A stretch of 64,000 nucleotides of DNA from Girardinichthys multiradiatus (Eukaryota; Chordata; Actinopteri; Cyprinodontiformes; Goodeidae). The stretch is from positions 2,170,001-2,234,000 of the forward strand of contig NC_061800.1 in assembly GCF_021462225.1 (NCBI RefSeq), given 5' to 3'. Shown here one piece after another: positions 1 through 11,236 of the stretch (positions within the stretch are counted from its first letter, which is position 1; every line of letters starts with the position of its first letter). The position numbers were made by a program, and so were the translations under genes. The notes below the pieces were generated by a model that did no database searches, was not told the origin of the DNA, and saw only the letters and a program-made list of their open reading frames with translations.

Positions 1-1741
1 AACCAAGGTTAGGATTTTTATAACGGAATAAAGACAAGTGAAGTCCTTCATTTTAGGAAAAGAAAAGAAATAAAGGCTCTCTCAATACTAAAGAGGATGG
101 TCAGCTCAAACTCCAATGTAATTTTTTTTATTTCTTAGGGTTTAAAGATTAAAAGAATACCTAGGAGTACAAAGGTACACAAGGTAATTTCAGATTACTA
201 AATCATAAAATATTGAAACATTTATCAGCATTTTGATTATTAAAAAGGGGTTCTAGTAATAATTTTCTCCCCAACTCTCAAATTTTAAATAGCCAAATTA
301 AGGAAAAGTATATGTGTCCTCCTTTTAAAACGCTATGTGGGAAAAGTCCAGTTTGGAGTCAAGTTTCTTAAGTCAAATGCTGCAGTTTTTTGTTTTGTTT
401 GGGTAGACCATAAAAATGTCAACGCCGGCTTAAAATACTTCTTTGCATTTAACCTGAGCAGAGAAATTCTGGAATACAGCTGCGATCAAATTGAGCCAAA
501 CAAAAAGAGAATTATAACAATAACCCTCAGGATTGTAATTGTTATTATTACAGAGTTACAGTACAAAGAATTGGCAAAAGGTTTCAGCATCAGTGAATTT
601 GGATCAATTTAAGAGAAAACTGTTGCTGTGATTCTAAATACTTTGAGATCTCTTTGGATTATGTGCACTCATCTTAAAGAGGATCCTGAAGATTGTCATA
701 ACAAAATTGATCAATTACAGCATTAAAAGATATGGCTGAGAAAACATATTCTGAAAAGAGATTGTTAAAAATTTATTTGAATTCTTGAAGCTTCAAATTT
801 GGTAATTTGTCTGTCTTTGATGTTTTGTCTTTGTTTTGTTGGAATAAATGTTTATATGTTGCATGAAACAATAATCCATGTTTAGAATAATGTTTCTAAA
901 TCCTAGATTGATTAAAACTTTTAGTTTTCAGGAGAGTTAAGAAGCAGCTTGTTTCTGAGGTAGGTGCATGTTAACAGTTTTGCAGTTTAAGGTTCACTAA
1001 GATGGGTTTGAATGAAGAAACTGTGGGTCCCGCCCATAGGCTGCCCATCAGAGGTTAGTGCTGCCTGACTCCGCCCACCTACTAGGTTGGTTCATGCCTT
1101 TGTTGTCATGGTAACGCTCAGCACCTCCCTTCCTGAGTTTTAACACTGTTTAACAGACAAAAGAATCAAAATGCTTCTAGTGATTGTTGCCTTAAAAACA
1201 TGTTTTTTGTATAATAATTAAGGATGTAGCATGACTTTTAGATTTATGTGTTTTACTATTAAAAGGTTAATGAAATAGTTTAAACTAGTTTGAAGAATTA
1301 GTTTTGCATACAGAATCATTGGTGATTTATTAGATTGAAAGTTTTCCCTGGTGCCATTAAGCTAACTGACAGTTCAAGTTATGCCAAAAGTAAGGAATAT
1401 ATTTGTGATAAAGAATCAGAGTTATGATTTCATACTTGACAGGAATTATTTATTAGATTAAATTTGTAGAGCGTATGCATCAGAATTAATCTAATACTTA
1501 TCCTCATACAAGACAAATCAGGATGATATGTGACTTATTTCTAAGTGAAATATTGATGAACTGTACAACGACTGAAGTTTGTGTTTTGTTGTTAATGGAA
1601 CTTAGTTGCAGTTAAAAACAATCTGGATTTTATTTATGTAGTTTTTGTTAAATTCATAGTGACACATAGTTATGTCAGAATTAATTTATTTGGTTCTATG
1701 TAATGTGATCTTGGTTACTACAACATTTTTGTTTAAACGTT

Positions 1742-2140
1742 TTGCTGGATTGTCGCATGGGTTGGACACTGTGCCAGAAGGGGGAATGTCAGAATAAAGT
1801 AACATGGAGTTATTGCAAAGATACATTTTTTTCCACATCTTTGTGTGAAGATAGGATGTTGTTTTACTGTCAAAACCTGTCCACTGTGTTTTCTCAAGTT
1901 TCACAGACGGTGAAGGCTGCATTACCAGAAACAGCCACTTCCACCCTCCAGTCCTTTATTCCTGGCGACTGGATTCTGATCAGAGAATCTAGGAGAAAAC
2001 ACTGGAAGTCCAGGCGCTGGAATGGCCCATATCAGATCCTACTAGACACCCAGGAAAGCTGCAGGAAAGCTCCAGCTCCTCCAGCTTCATCTGGCTTCCA
2101 GGACACAAGTCATCTTCCAAATGGATCATCCACGGCCTGA
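1742..2140 (+). pseudogene. Retroviral integrase C-terminal remnant (ERV-A copy 1)
   Basis: An open stretch of 132 codons. Its second half reads as the C-terminal DNA-binding (SH3-like) domain of a retroviral integrase, with the typical 'PGDWILIRE' followed by basic residues and 'RRWNGPYQILL'. In intact proviruses this domain binds DNA non-specifically and helps integrate the reverse transcript. The zinc-binding and DDE core domains that should precede it are absent, since upstream sequence is AT-rich and non-coding. The equivalent part of the sister copy is at 55857-56051. The ATG is only the first methionine of the open stretch, not a real start. Downstream the frame runs into stops before the env leader. 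It is a relic with no expected activity. Confidence 0.7.
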
Positions 2141-2908
2141 AAGGTGTGAGGACAGCAGACCACCACAAGACAAAGAACTGTTAGCTGATCACTGGCGAGT
2201 GATTGAAGAGGTGGTTGAAGAACACTGTTCTTACAAGGGCACAATAATCCCTTCGGCAGTGCAACGTTGTTTCAGAATCTACTTAAGGCCATCGCATTGC
2301 CTGAAAGTTAGAAATCATAAGGTCATTTGCCTCACTGCACACACACCACAGTGAGAGACACATAGGAAACATCCAGGGAAGACCTCTACACATTGCACAT
2401 AACCTTTCTCTGGATGTTGGACTGGTGACGTCTGCAACAGAGAGACAGTCAAACATGCGCCATGATGCTTATTCTCCTTAATTTCTTAACATTTGGTGGC
2501 TACTAGGCGCTCCTTTGCCTTGACAGTGAGGGTCAGCCAAATTCTTTTCTCCCACTTTGACAGCGAAACTGACTCTGAGGAAGAAATCTCGGATGCTTTT
2601 ATCTAACTTTCATGTTTATTGATTGATATCTATCATTATGGTACAAATTTGAAATGTGTTAATTTCCATCGTTGTTTAGTTGGACTATGGAAGCCTAACT
2701 TCCAGCAGGTTAGAGTTCCTGTTTCTAAATATATTTCTAGAGGAGCTTCCTATGACCGCCCACCTGTACCAGACTGGTAACAGGGCAGCTTGAAGCCACT
2801 CAGGAGGGACAGCAGGATTTTTGAGTTTTGTATATGATTTGTTTTCTTTGAGAAAAAACTGTTTGCTTTCAGTATCAGAAGAAAGGACATTCCACTTCAA
2901 GGTCACGA

Positions 2909-3980
2909 TGCAGCTATATGGAAGATGGTCTGTTCTGATGCTAATGATTGGTATTGCAAGTATTTTTATTACTCTTGTGTTCATTTGGGGAAAGGTACAG
3001 CAAAGACAATGTGTGGCTAATCTGAGTAATTACGCCAATAATACTCATCAGCTGATTTGAAGAGATTCATCACTTTTTTGACTGCCATGATCATACTGAT
3101 AATGTCTGGTGGCAACTGATGCATCAAATTGTGAGGAAGATAAGAAAGGACAGTTGCTATGTTTGTTGTCTGATTTCACGTGCTTTTAATGATCAACCAT
3201 TTTTAGTACCTGTTCCTATTGATACTACTTTATTTTCAGATAGGCAACATAACCAGCTGGTGGAGGTTATTTTTCCTTGGGTGAGGAATTATATTGTAAG
3301 GCAAAGCAGAAATATTAGTAGATTTTCTAGTGAGCCTAATTTAATATGTGCTACTACAGGAATTCTTTATAGATTTTGGGGTAATAGGAATCAATTGGAT
3401 ATCCAGATATAGGTACAGATATTTGTATTGCACAGGAGGAAAACACACCTTATTTCCTTGGAAAGACAGAAGGTTGCAAAACTATTATATCTGTTTCATG
3501 TGCTTTAATCAACAGACATGAATTTGAGTCATGTCCTATCAGAACTGCTGCTTATACTATTTCAGGATCTTTGGTCCCAGATCCCTTTGTGTTAACTCTT
3601 AATCTTACAGCCTTACCAAATGGAAGTAAAGTTGTATGACCAGGCAGGTAAATTAACCAGGGTTCTTGTTACTTTTCTTAGTAGAGATGGGTACTCGTGT
3701 CCTAAGAACATGGTTTGGATGTGTGGAAATTGATCATATCTGTATCTGCCTGCTAATTGATCTGGAGTATGTTATCTAGCTCACTTCACAACTTATAATT
3801 CAATCAGCCCATTATTAGAGAGGAAGGGTTCACTGTTCTGACCAAGGAGCAGCAAGCTCTTAGAACACGAGTTTGCAAAGTAGAATGGCTTTGGATTATC
3901 TGTTAGCTGGTTTTGAAGAATTTCTTTTTTCTTTTAATTGTGATTACCTTGTAATCAGAAGAAAGGAGTTGTAATGGACA
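2909..3980 (+). pseudogene. Decayed retroviral env (ERV-A copy 1)
   Basis: Remnant of an envelope glycoprotein gene. A good splice acceptor (pyrimidine-rich, ending in AG at 2872) sits 37 nt upstream of an ATG at 2909, which opens a signal-anchor-like hydrophobic leader. A stop ends that frame at 3058-3060. Env-like coding then continues in pieces: an open stretch at 3119-3412, then more frame pieces with N-glycosylation sites and cysteines, and near 3880-3920 a segment resembling the transmembrane subunit ('MALDYLLAG'). Several stops and frame changes separate the pieces, so no entry protein can be made. An env leader at 56130 in the sister copy supports the assignment. The retroviral subgroup is inferred from layout only. 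Confidence 0.6.
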
Positions 3981-4560
3981 TTCTTGTATTAAGTGCTCTA
4001 AGGTGTTCCAAAGTGTATGACCTTTAGGTTACCTCTCTTTCTTCAGAACATCTGTGTTAGAGGAGGAAGCTGTAAAAACCAGGATCAGACGTTTAATGGT
4101 TAAAACCCATTCCTTTTGGGTGATGTCTCAAGAAAAGCAGATGACTGTTACCCCTGACCCGAGGACAGTTTAGGGCTGTAAAGCACAAACTCTTTTAAGT
4201 TGAGATAACACCCACATACTCTTTAAATACTGTGTGTAAATGTTGACACCACACTGAACCCAAAGACAGATGACTATGATGACACAGAAAAGGTTTATTT
4301 TACCGAGCTACAAAATAAAGACCACTACTCCTATGATGACATGTTGTAAATGAAAATATCTTTGACGCCTGAGTGTACTCATTGTACTAATTGTACTTCA
4401 TAAAATGACTTTATAGCAGAAAATCAAAAGAAGTTGCTACTTAAGTGGAATGAGAAAAAGTACAATGATGACATGAACAAGGCTTGTTTTAATTATTTTA
4501 CTTTTCCTACATTTTGTTTTCTTTGATAAATTATATTATTATTGTACTCTGAGTATTTTT

Positions 4561-4668
4561 CCCACAATATAATCTGCTTACCGTCCGTGGGTTTTTCGCT
4601 CACACAGAATGTTTTCTTTTACATGTATCTAATCATGATGACTTTATTTGTGATAAAAAAGGGGGGAC
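4561..4668 (+). promoter_or_regulatory. Conserved 3' hairpin and polypurine tract (ERV-A copy 1)
   Basis: CCCAC (4561-4565) can pair with GTGGG (4587-4591). The hairpin and flanks are conserved in the sister provirus at about 56790-56840, although sequence around them has diverged. Then comes an A-run followed by a G-run ending at 4668, directly before the LTR: the polypurine tract that primes plus-strand synthesis in retroviruses. The role of the hairpin is unknown; RNA export or 3' end formation is possible. Confidence 0.55.
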
Positions 4669-5053
4669 TGTTAGGGTTTGAAATCTTTTGTATTGTTTAT
4701 CACTCATGTCTGCTCTAAGTGCTTTTCCCTCCTACATGCCACAGAAAGTGATATAGGTCAGACGAGTGAGTTATGCTTTTATCAGCAACATCTAGGGACT
4801 GGTACTGAGTCCTCACTCCCTCTTTGTTTAAAATCAAGACACATAAACCCTAACCTTTCTGACCCCACACACACACACACACACACACACCCTGAATGTT
4901 TGTTGAACTGTGTGTGAACCAGCATGTATAAATAAAGAGAGAGGGGTGCTAATACTTGGTAGATTTGCACTGCAGAGTGTGAGCTACCCTTGCTGCAAGT
5001 CAATCTGACTCTGTATCGTTCTTGCCTCTGAGTTGACTAATTAATACCTAACA
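4669..5053 (+). repeat. 3' LTR of ERV-A copy 1 (385 bp)
   Basis: Begins TGTTAG and ends CTAACA, a perfect 6-bp terminal inverted repeat, and follows a polypurine tract. A TATA-like 'tataaataaag' near 4927 and the last 150 bp match the 293-bp LTRs at 50198 and 56904. The U3 part differs and contains a CA microsatellite of about 13 units at 4865-4891. Confidence 0.85.
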
Positions 5054-5059
5054 GTCTGT

Positions 5060-5293
5060 GTTCTTTGTTCCCCGCTGGTTCCTCTCGTCTCTCACCACGT
5101 TCACTACCCTCGTCCATGCCTTGAGTACCGCATGTTCCTGCAGTGACTCTTTAAGTTCGGATGTTTTGACTCTGGTATACGCCTGCAGTGTTTTTTGTTA
5201 CTTTTCATTTTATGAATAAACCCAAGACTGCTTGAAATGCCGCTCCCGAGCTCTTGTCTGCGCTTTGGTCCAACCCCAATCCTGAATGTGACA
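5060..5293 (+). repeat. Possible 3' part of a Ty3/gypsy-type LTR
   Basis: Pyrimidine-rich sequence with a polyadenylation-like 'gaataaac' near 5212 and an end at 'tgtgaca' (5287-5293), which resembles the R/U5 end of fish gypsy LTRs. No partner LTR or internal region was seen, so this is weak. Confidence 0.3.
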
Positions 5294-5504
5294 CTGTCCA
5301 AACTTTCTCATCCGTACTATCCTCACTTGGATAATAGAGTTGATGCACAAGCTCCACTACTTACTGTCAGGAAGATCTTTATTTCCTGTATATACTATAT
5401 GTTTAAGTGATTATTCGGGTGTGCAGTATTACTCTTGTATACTGTGCACTTTTCTGCCAAAGTGACAATCAAAAATCTGACAAATATCCTTTAAAGTAGT
5501 AGTC

Positions 5505-5890
5505 TTGTTCTCACATGTTTGAGTTGAGCCTTTTTTATTTTTTCTCTTGCTCTCGGTGGAAGACACACGTGTTTTCTCTCCTTCCCTCCCTGCTGATCCC
5601 TGCCTCTGCTTTTGTCTGTGTTTTTCTCAGAGCCTCGCTTTGCATATCTTTCAAACTTGTAAATTATGGATTTGGTCAGCTGGACTCTCAGCATAATTGA
5701 TAAAAAAAATTTCGACGGGAAGACAGGATAAAGGAGAACCCTCTTGTCCAGATGGGACATTCTTCTCTGGATACACAATGAATTCTTGGCAGCAGTGGAA
5801 GATTGTGTGCCTGACTATGATGTCGGTCGCGAACGTAGAAAATGTGTACATATTTGGACTTTAACAATAACAATTCCTGTTGGTTCAAAA
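5505..5890 (+). repeat. Family M repeat, copy A (truncated)
   Basis: About 340 nt clearly homologous to 47977-48310. The shared part covers a pyrimidine-rich leader, an ATG at 5666 opening 'MDLVSWTL' (22 codons to a stop) and a second ATG at 5820 opening 'MSVANVENVYIFG' (15 codons to a stop). Copy B keeps the same two starts with much longer second frame, so copy A is a decayed copy. The repeat class is unknown. Confidence 0.6.
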
Positions 5891-5943
5891 GGTACAGTTT
5901 TGCAAATCTACATCACAACTATGAGTTTGGGTATAAAACCATC

Positions 5944-6168
5944 TCACTCAGACACACACCCCATTCTGTCCTCCCTACCTCGGGCAGCGCCAGCTTTGGG
6001 CATCACTGAGTCAGCCCCTCGAGCCAACAGCTCTAACAGATCAGGCTCAGGCCCGCTATGTTCCACAAAGCCTCCTCTAACCTCCGGTGAAGAAGGGTGT
6101 GAAAAATCCTCCAACTCAAAAGGTTTATCCATGAGGAATCTACCAGCATCGCTCTGCTCACTCTCCAT
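5944..6168 (-). other. Unrecognised 74-codon open frame
   Basis: An acidic, glycine- and proline-containing frame starting at 6168 and ending in a stop at 5944. I do not recognise any family. It lies between two transposable elements, with no visible splice sites, and may be a coding relic of another element or chance. The surrounding 5890-6330 shows nothing else. Confidence 0.2.
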
Positions 6169-6330
6169 GTTTCAATATTTCAAATTAACCTAGCTGTCGC
6201 TTATCCTCGTCCTGAGTAGACCCCCGCTTAACACCCTCTGCTCATCTCCATTTCCATCTTCATGCCCTCAGTGTTTCTTGCTGCCCACTTATGTGGCTTT
6301 TTTCAAAATTTGTCTGGGGGTGGGGTTATA

Positions 6331-7887
6331 CAGGTCCTTCTCAAAATATTAGCATATTGTGATAAAGTTCATTATTTTCCATAATGTCATGATGAAAATT
6401 TAACATTCCTATATTTTAGATTCATTGCACACTAACTGAAATATTTCAGGTCTTTTATTGTCTTAATACGGATGATTTTGGCATACAGCTCATGAAAACC
6501 CAAAATTCCTATCTCACAAAATTAGCATATTTCATCCGACCAATAAAAGAAAAGTGTTTTTAATACAAAAAACGTCAACCTTCAAATAATCATGTACAGT
6601 TATGCACTCAATACTTGGTCGGGAATCCTTTGGCAGAAATTACTGCTTCAATGCGGCGTGGCATGGAGGCAATCAGCCTGTGGCACTGCTGAGGTCTTAT
6701 GGAGGCCCAGGATGCTTCAATAGCGGCCTTTAGCTCATCCAGAGTGTTGGGTCTTGAGTCTTTCAACGTTCTCTTCACAATATCCCACAGATTCTCTATG
6801 GGGTTCAGGTCAGGAGAGTTGGCAGGCCAATTGAGAACAGTGATACCATGGTCAGTAAACCATTTACCAGTGGTTTTGGCACTGTGAGCAGGTGCCAGGT
6901 CGTGCTGAAAAATGAAATCTTCATCTCCATAAAGCTTTTCAGCAGATGGAAGCATGAAGTGCTCCAAAATCTCCTGATAGCTAGCTGCATTGACCCTGCC
7001 CTTGATAAAACACAGTGGACCAACACCAGCAGCTGACACGGCACCCCAGACCATCACTGACTGTGGGTACTTGACACTGGACTTCTGGCATTTTGGCATT
7101 TCCTTCTCCCCAGTCTTCCTCCAGACTCTGGCACCTTGATTTCTGAATGACATGCAGAATTTGCTTTCATCCGAAAAAAGTACTTTGGACCACTGAGCAA
7201 CAGTCCAGTGCTGCTTCTCTGTAGCCCAGGTCTGGGGAATGCGGCACCTGTAGCCCATTTCCTGCACACACCTGTGCACGGTGGCTCTGGATGTTTCTAC
7301 TCCACACTCAGTCCACTGCTTCCGCAGGTCCCCCAAGGTCTGGAATCGGCCCTTCTCCACAATCTTCCTCAGGGTCCGGTCACCTCTTCTCGTTGTGCAG
7401 CGTTTTCTGCCACACTTTTTCCTTCCCACAGAGGTGCCTTGATACAGCACTCTGGGAACAGCCTATTCGTACAGAAATGTCTTTCTGTGTCTTACCCTCT
7501 TGCTTGAGGGTGTCAATAGTGGCCTTCTGAACAGCACTCAGGTCGGCAGTCTTACCCATGATTGGGGTTTTGAGTGATGAACCAGGCTGGGAGTTTGAAA
7601 GGCCCCAGGAATCTTTTGCAGGTGTTTAGAGTTAACTCGTTGATTCAGATGATTAGGTTCATAGCTCGTTTAGAGACCCTTTTAATGATATGCTAATTTT
7701 GTGAGATAGGAATTTTGGGTTTTCATGAGCTGTATGCCAAAATCATCCGTATTAAGACAATAAAAGACCTGAAATATTTCAGTTAGTGTGCAATGAATCT
7801 AAAATATATGAATGTTAAATTTTCATCATGACATTATGGAAAATAATGAACTTTATCACAATATGCTAATATTTTGAGAAGGACCAG
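6331..7887 (-). mobile_element. Tc1/mariner element with ~200-bp inverted repeats
   Basis: DNA transposon of 1557 bp flanked by the TA target duplication (6329-6330 and 7888-7889). The ends begin CAGGTCC and finish GGACCAG, with one mismatch. The terminal inverted repeats are unusually long: about 200 bp at each end (6331-6535 and 7684-7887) are near-perfect reverse complements. One transposase gene fills the interior on the minus strand. Length and structure are otherwise complete, so this copy is damaged mainly by a frameshift in the transposase. Confidence 0.92.
6608..7559 (-). pseudogene. Tc1-like transposase, frameshifted
   Basis: DDE transposase that would cut and paste the element at TA dinucleotides. 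The likely start is the ATG at 7557-7559 ('MGKTADLSAVQKA'), beginning a helix-turn-helix domain. Near 7430 the reading frame shifts by one base, and the remaining 280 codons run open to 6608. The catalytic triad is visible: D in 'LFSDESKF', D in 'FQHDLAPAHS' (usually FQQD) and E in 'NPIENLWD', consistent with the DD34E Tc1 group. Total length about 315 codons is near the family norm. The frameshift separates the DNA-binding half from the catalytic half, so a functional enzyme is unlikely unless it is a sequencing error. Confidence 0.9.
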
Positions 7888-7962
7888 TACTTTTATATTT
7901 GGTTTAGTTACACTGTTGAGGATTAAAATCATTTAGTTTCATATATGAGTTCAGTTCGCATG

Positions 7963-8497
7963 TGTAACCATAAAAACTGACATAACATGTATTGTGAGCC
8001 TGAGTGGGAGAAGTCAGAGGTCACAGCAGGCTTCAGGTTGGAGAAAGGGTTAATCTCAGGTTAGGATGTTCCCAGCAGCTGTAAGCAGTAAAATGCCAGC
8101 TGTTGGGCATGGTATAGATAATAAAGTACTCACATGGGGTTGGCTAATTTACAGCGCCGACACAGGCTTCGTAATAATTCTTGGAGGGGAGGGTCAGTCA
8201 GTAAGCTTTGAAGCAAAAGGTATAAGAGGTTTTAACATTTATTGTAAGACAGCGCACTCGGGGATACAGCCTCGTTTTGCTGACCGAGTCTCTCCAAGAG
8301 GGCCCTTTGGTAGTCTTTTTTTCTCTGTATCATTCTTTTGTATTCAATATGCATTGGAAATTATTGAACTTATCATTTACCAAATTAAACTTGTGTTAAT
8401 CTTAATTTTCTGCTCTTCATCTGTTCCTTCTCATGACATCCGGACTGGGGTGTTGAGGCTGTATTATGATATCTGGTGGAATTATTTTACCTCAACA
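7963..8497 (+). repeat. Possible solo LTR
   Basis: Starts TGTAACC and ends 'tttacctcaaca', much like the end of the LTR at 22056-22595. It has a TATA-like 'ggtataagagg' near 8220 and an AT-rich 3' part. No target duplication could be found, so boundaries and identity are uncertain. Confidence 0.3.
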
Positions 8498-9119
8498 ACA
8501 CTTATCTGGTTTAGGTGAAATGCTCATGGTCGTAACTTCTTTTTTGCTTGTCCCACATTTTGTCTTCTCGCTCACTGTAGCTGCAGGTATAAAAAAGTTG
8601 TCCATTTTGTCTCTGGCATTGGCTACCTGAAGTTGGTTAAATGCCCACACTTACTGTTTCTGTTTTTTTCCCCATTTCGGTATGGAAGTACAAACAGAAG
8701 GAAGCCGAGAAAAGGACAAAACTGAGCAAAGAACTACAATATGGCTGCTAATGCATATCAACATGTCACCTCTGATGAGAGAGGAAGAGGTGGGGTAAAC
8801 AGAACCCCATGTGGGGAGTACGGAATATTTTATTCAGATGCTGTCACAGCTCTGGGGAGAAAGGAGCATGGCAGACTGGGCTGTCCTCTGACGGCCCCTC
8901 CTCTGCATCAGAACGTGGACTGACTGAATAAGACGAAGGAGGGCGGGCCACCACACTGCCAGGAGACGCGTAACCAAGGTAACACGCCACATCCCAAAAA
9001 AAAAAAAACTATATAAAACCCCTCAACTCTCTCCTCCTATCTGTCCTACAGACACACACAAACAAGCTCACGGTGACACATACACACACTCTCTTTCTCT
9101 CCTTTTTTTCTCCTAAAAC
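8498..9119. other. No gene seen; promoter-like TATA segment
   Basis: No coding region recognised. Near 9010 'ctatataaaacccctc' follows a G/C-rich stretch and an A-run, and a pyrimidine-rich segment comes next. This resembles the U3/R part of another LTR, but no ends were identified. Confidence 0.25.
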
Positions 9120-10100
9120 AACACAGAAATGCTCTCACAGATTTTATTCCGCAGCCGGAATAAAATCTGGGTTTTTAGCTATTTTAACAACTTTTGATAA
9201 AGAGTCCAATAAATTGAATTTCTTTTTTATCCTTGACCATATATTGATTGTTTCCTTAATCCAGTAATTTTGAATTCCAAGATTTATTTTGCACTTTTTT
9301 AGTTGTAAAGGGTAATGTATCCAGAGACAGTTGTGGGCTGGCTCTCTGCTCCATTTCTACTCATATTGTTTCTTTATCGTTAGCTATCCATAGGGCAAGG
9401 TCTCTAAGTTAAGCAGCCCAGTAGTAGTTCTTTAAATCGGGTAAATTTAACCCTCCATTGATTTTTGAGGATTGGAGTTTTTTGAGTTTAATTCTTGCCT
9501 TTTTCTGCCAGACAAACCCCGACAGTCTTTTCTCCAGTTGTTTAAAGGACTTAGGGACGGCAAGAGGAAGGGACTGAAACTACCCTTCCACTCAAAGTCG
9601 AGGGCAAAATATCCCATCTATCTAAATCTTTTGCAAGTTCCTTCATCGTTTTATCATACTTTCCTTCAAATAACGGTCATACTTTCGGCATGATAATTAT
9701 ACCCTAGTATCTAAATCCTTTATTAATCCATTTGAACTCAACTTTTTATTTCAACTCTGCTGGGCATTTGCCTGCTATCATAGCAACTGACTTACTTTCA
9801 TTTGTCATGTATCCCGAGATATTGCCATATTCTTTAAGACTCTCTTACAGAGCTGGAATGAGTGAGCCGGGTTATTCACAAGTACTAAAAAATCCTCGGC
9901 AAACAGTTATACTTTGTGTTCCACATCCAGCATCCCCCAAATTTGATTATTATGTCTTATGGCTTCTACTAGCGGTTCAATACTCACTGCAAATAGTAAT
10001 GGACTCAAGCAATCACCCTGTCTAACTTAACTCCTGAGATAAAAAAATTCTGAACAACATCCATTGACTCTAATTCGAGACCTTCCATTTTTTTAAAATG
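9120..10100 (-). pseudogene. L1-clade LINE reverse transcriptase relic
   Basis: On the minus strand the sequence reads as the central and C-terminal part of an L1/Tx1-type ORF2. A segment 'RQGDCLSPLLFAVSIEPL' matches the conserved RT block preceding the catalytic loop, and the loop itself reads FAED instead of the expected (F/Y)ADD. Coding similarity continues toward 9120 through many stops. Reverse transcriptase of this type primes on nicked DNA to insert LINE copies. This copy is 5'-truncated, has no intact frame and is a dead insertion. The + strand frames in this interval are shadows. Confidence 0.7.
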
Positions 10101-10324
10101 AGTATGATGATGTCAATTGGTCAGGTTGCAATACAACACACACCAATGCTTTGTATCTGTATAAAAACTGCCCCATAAAGACTGAAGGGGAGGTGAATTT
10201 TTGATGAAGATGATTCTGTGCGATTTTGAAGAATAAAGTCCCCTCTCGTGAGGATTGTTTTAAGGGAGAATATTTCTGAGAACTGTTTTACTTATTTTAG
10301 CTCAGACCGCCCGCTCCTAAATAT

Positions 10325-10343
10325 TGGTGGCCCGTACGGGGAC
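10325..10343 (+). promoter_or_regulatory. Primer-binding-like site of ERV-B
   Basis: 'TGGTGGCCCGTACGGGGAC' starts with the TGG expected from a tRNA CCA end and sits just after the LTR-like segment. It differs from the tRNA sites I know, so no tRNA is assigned. Confidence 0.5.
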
Positions 10344-10513
10344 TCAGTCTACAGGGAGAGGTTTGCGGTCACCCCTCCGGAGAGGAGCCTGGGTGGCTGT
10401 GGTTCGGGGCCCACAGCAAGGGGAGGTGAGTTCTTGTCTCTTTTCTTGTTGAAAGAATCTCGGCCCCCCGGGCCCTCGACTGAGGGGGAATCTCTCTCTT
10501 TTTATCTCTTCTA

Positions 10514-10586
10514 ACAGTCTTCACGGTTTCCTACATGCAGGAAGACTGTCAAAAAACATAAAGTTGGAATTGGCTAAGACAGTCTT
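10514..10586 (+). promoter_or_regulatory. Leader element with mutually exclusive hairpins
   Basis: Three arms share one sequence: ACAGTCTTC (10514-10522), GAAGACTGTC (10541-10550) and GACAGTCTT (10578-10586). The middle arm can form a 9-bp helix with either the left or the right arm, not both. It lies in the untranslated leader of ERV-B, where dimerisation and packaging signals normally lie. Function is inferred. Confidence 0.5.
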
Positions 10587-11236
10587 AAAAAAAGAGTAGT
10601 GCGCACCCCGGCTGGGTCGTGGTGCCAGGACAGACATAGGTCTATTATTTAGTATCTGGCGTTAATACTGATTCTCTCCGAGAATTAATCCTTCTTGTTT
10701 AAGAGACAGCTAATTCAAATATATAAAAAACTTGTTAGAAAAGGTACGTAGGAGACCTTGAGAAAAATTAGCCGGTGGATTTAAGTTGAAGTAAGAGAAT
10801 TGTGCCTCCGTGTGATGTCCGGAGGGCAAAAAACGCTGGAAAAGGCCACAGCTGTTGAAATTTTACATGTACATGATTCGGAGGTTGCAATGTTGATTGC
10901 AGTGTTTTCTTTTTTGTTTGAGATCTCTATGGTGAGCAGTGGTGATCTGTGCTGTGCAGAAGTAGTAATGTGATCTTGTTAAAAAGACCAAAGTGAGTTA
11001 AGCAAACAATTAACTCGTGAGCTTACACAGAGTAAGATAATTGATCAATTGGGACATCAACAATACTATAAATTAGGTTCAAACTCCCCAGGGAAGAACA
11101 TCAGGTGTGAGTATGAGAGTGTGAAGAACGTATGAAGTTGGAGTGGTTTATGAATGGTTTGATCAGCGCTAATTGAGGTTTTAAAGCAGACTGGATAGAA
11201 GACTATGCAGAAAAAACAGCACCGTTAAGAGAGTTT

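Larger units (their letters stand above)
1..5053 (+). mobile_element. ERV-A copy 1, endogenous retrovirus, 3' part
   Basis: Defective endogenous retrovirus whose 5' end lies left of the window. In order I see about 1.7 kb of AT-rich sequence without coding potential, an integrase C-terminal remnant (about 1742-2140), a decayed env (about 2909-3980), a 3' untranslated stretch, a polypurine tract (about 4655-4668) and a 3' LTR (4669-5053). The R/U5 part of the LTR and the region before the polypurine tract match the young copy at 50198-57196, so both belong to one family. Positions 1-1180 recur almost unchanged at 25564-26760. No gag, protease or reverse transcriptase is recognisable in this copy. 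The integrase tail and env layout suggest a gamma/epsilon-like retrovirus; that class is an inference. Confidence 0.8.

Noticed and set aside
4678..5003. Frames through the CA repeat in the LTR
   Set aside because: Histidine-threonine and cysteine-valine runs come from the microsatellite inside the LTR.
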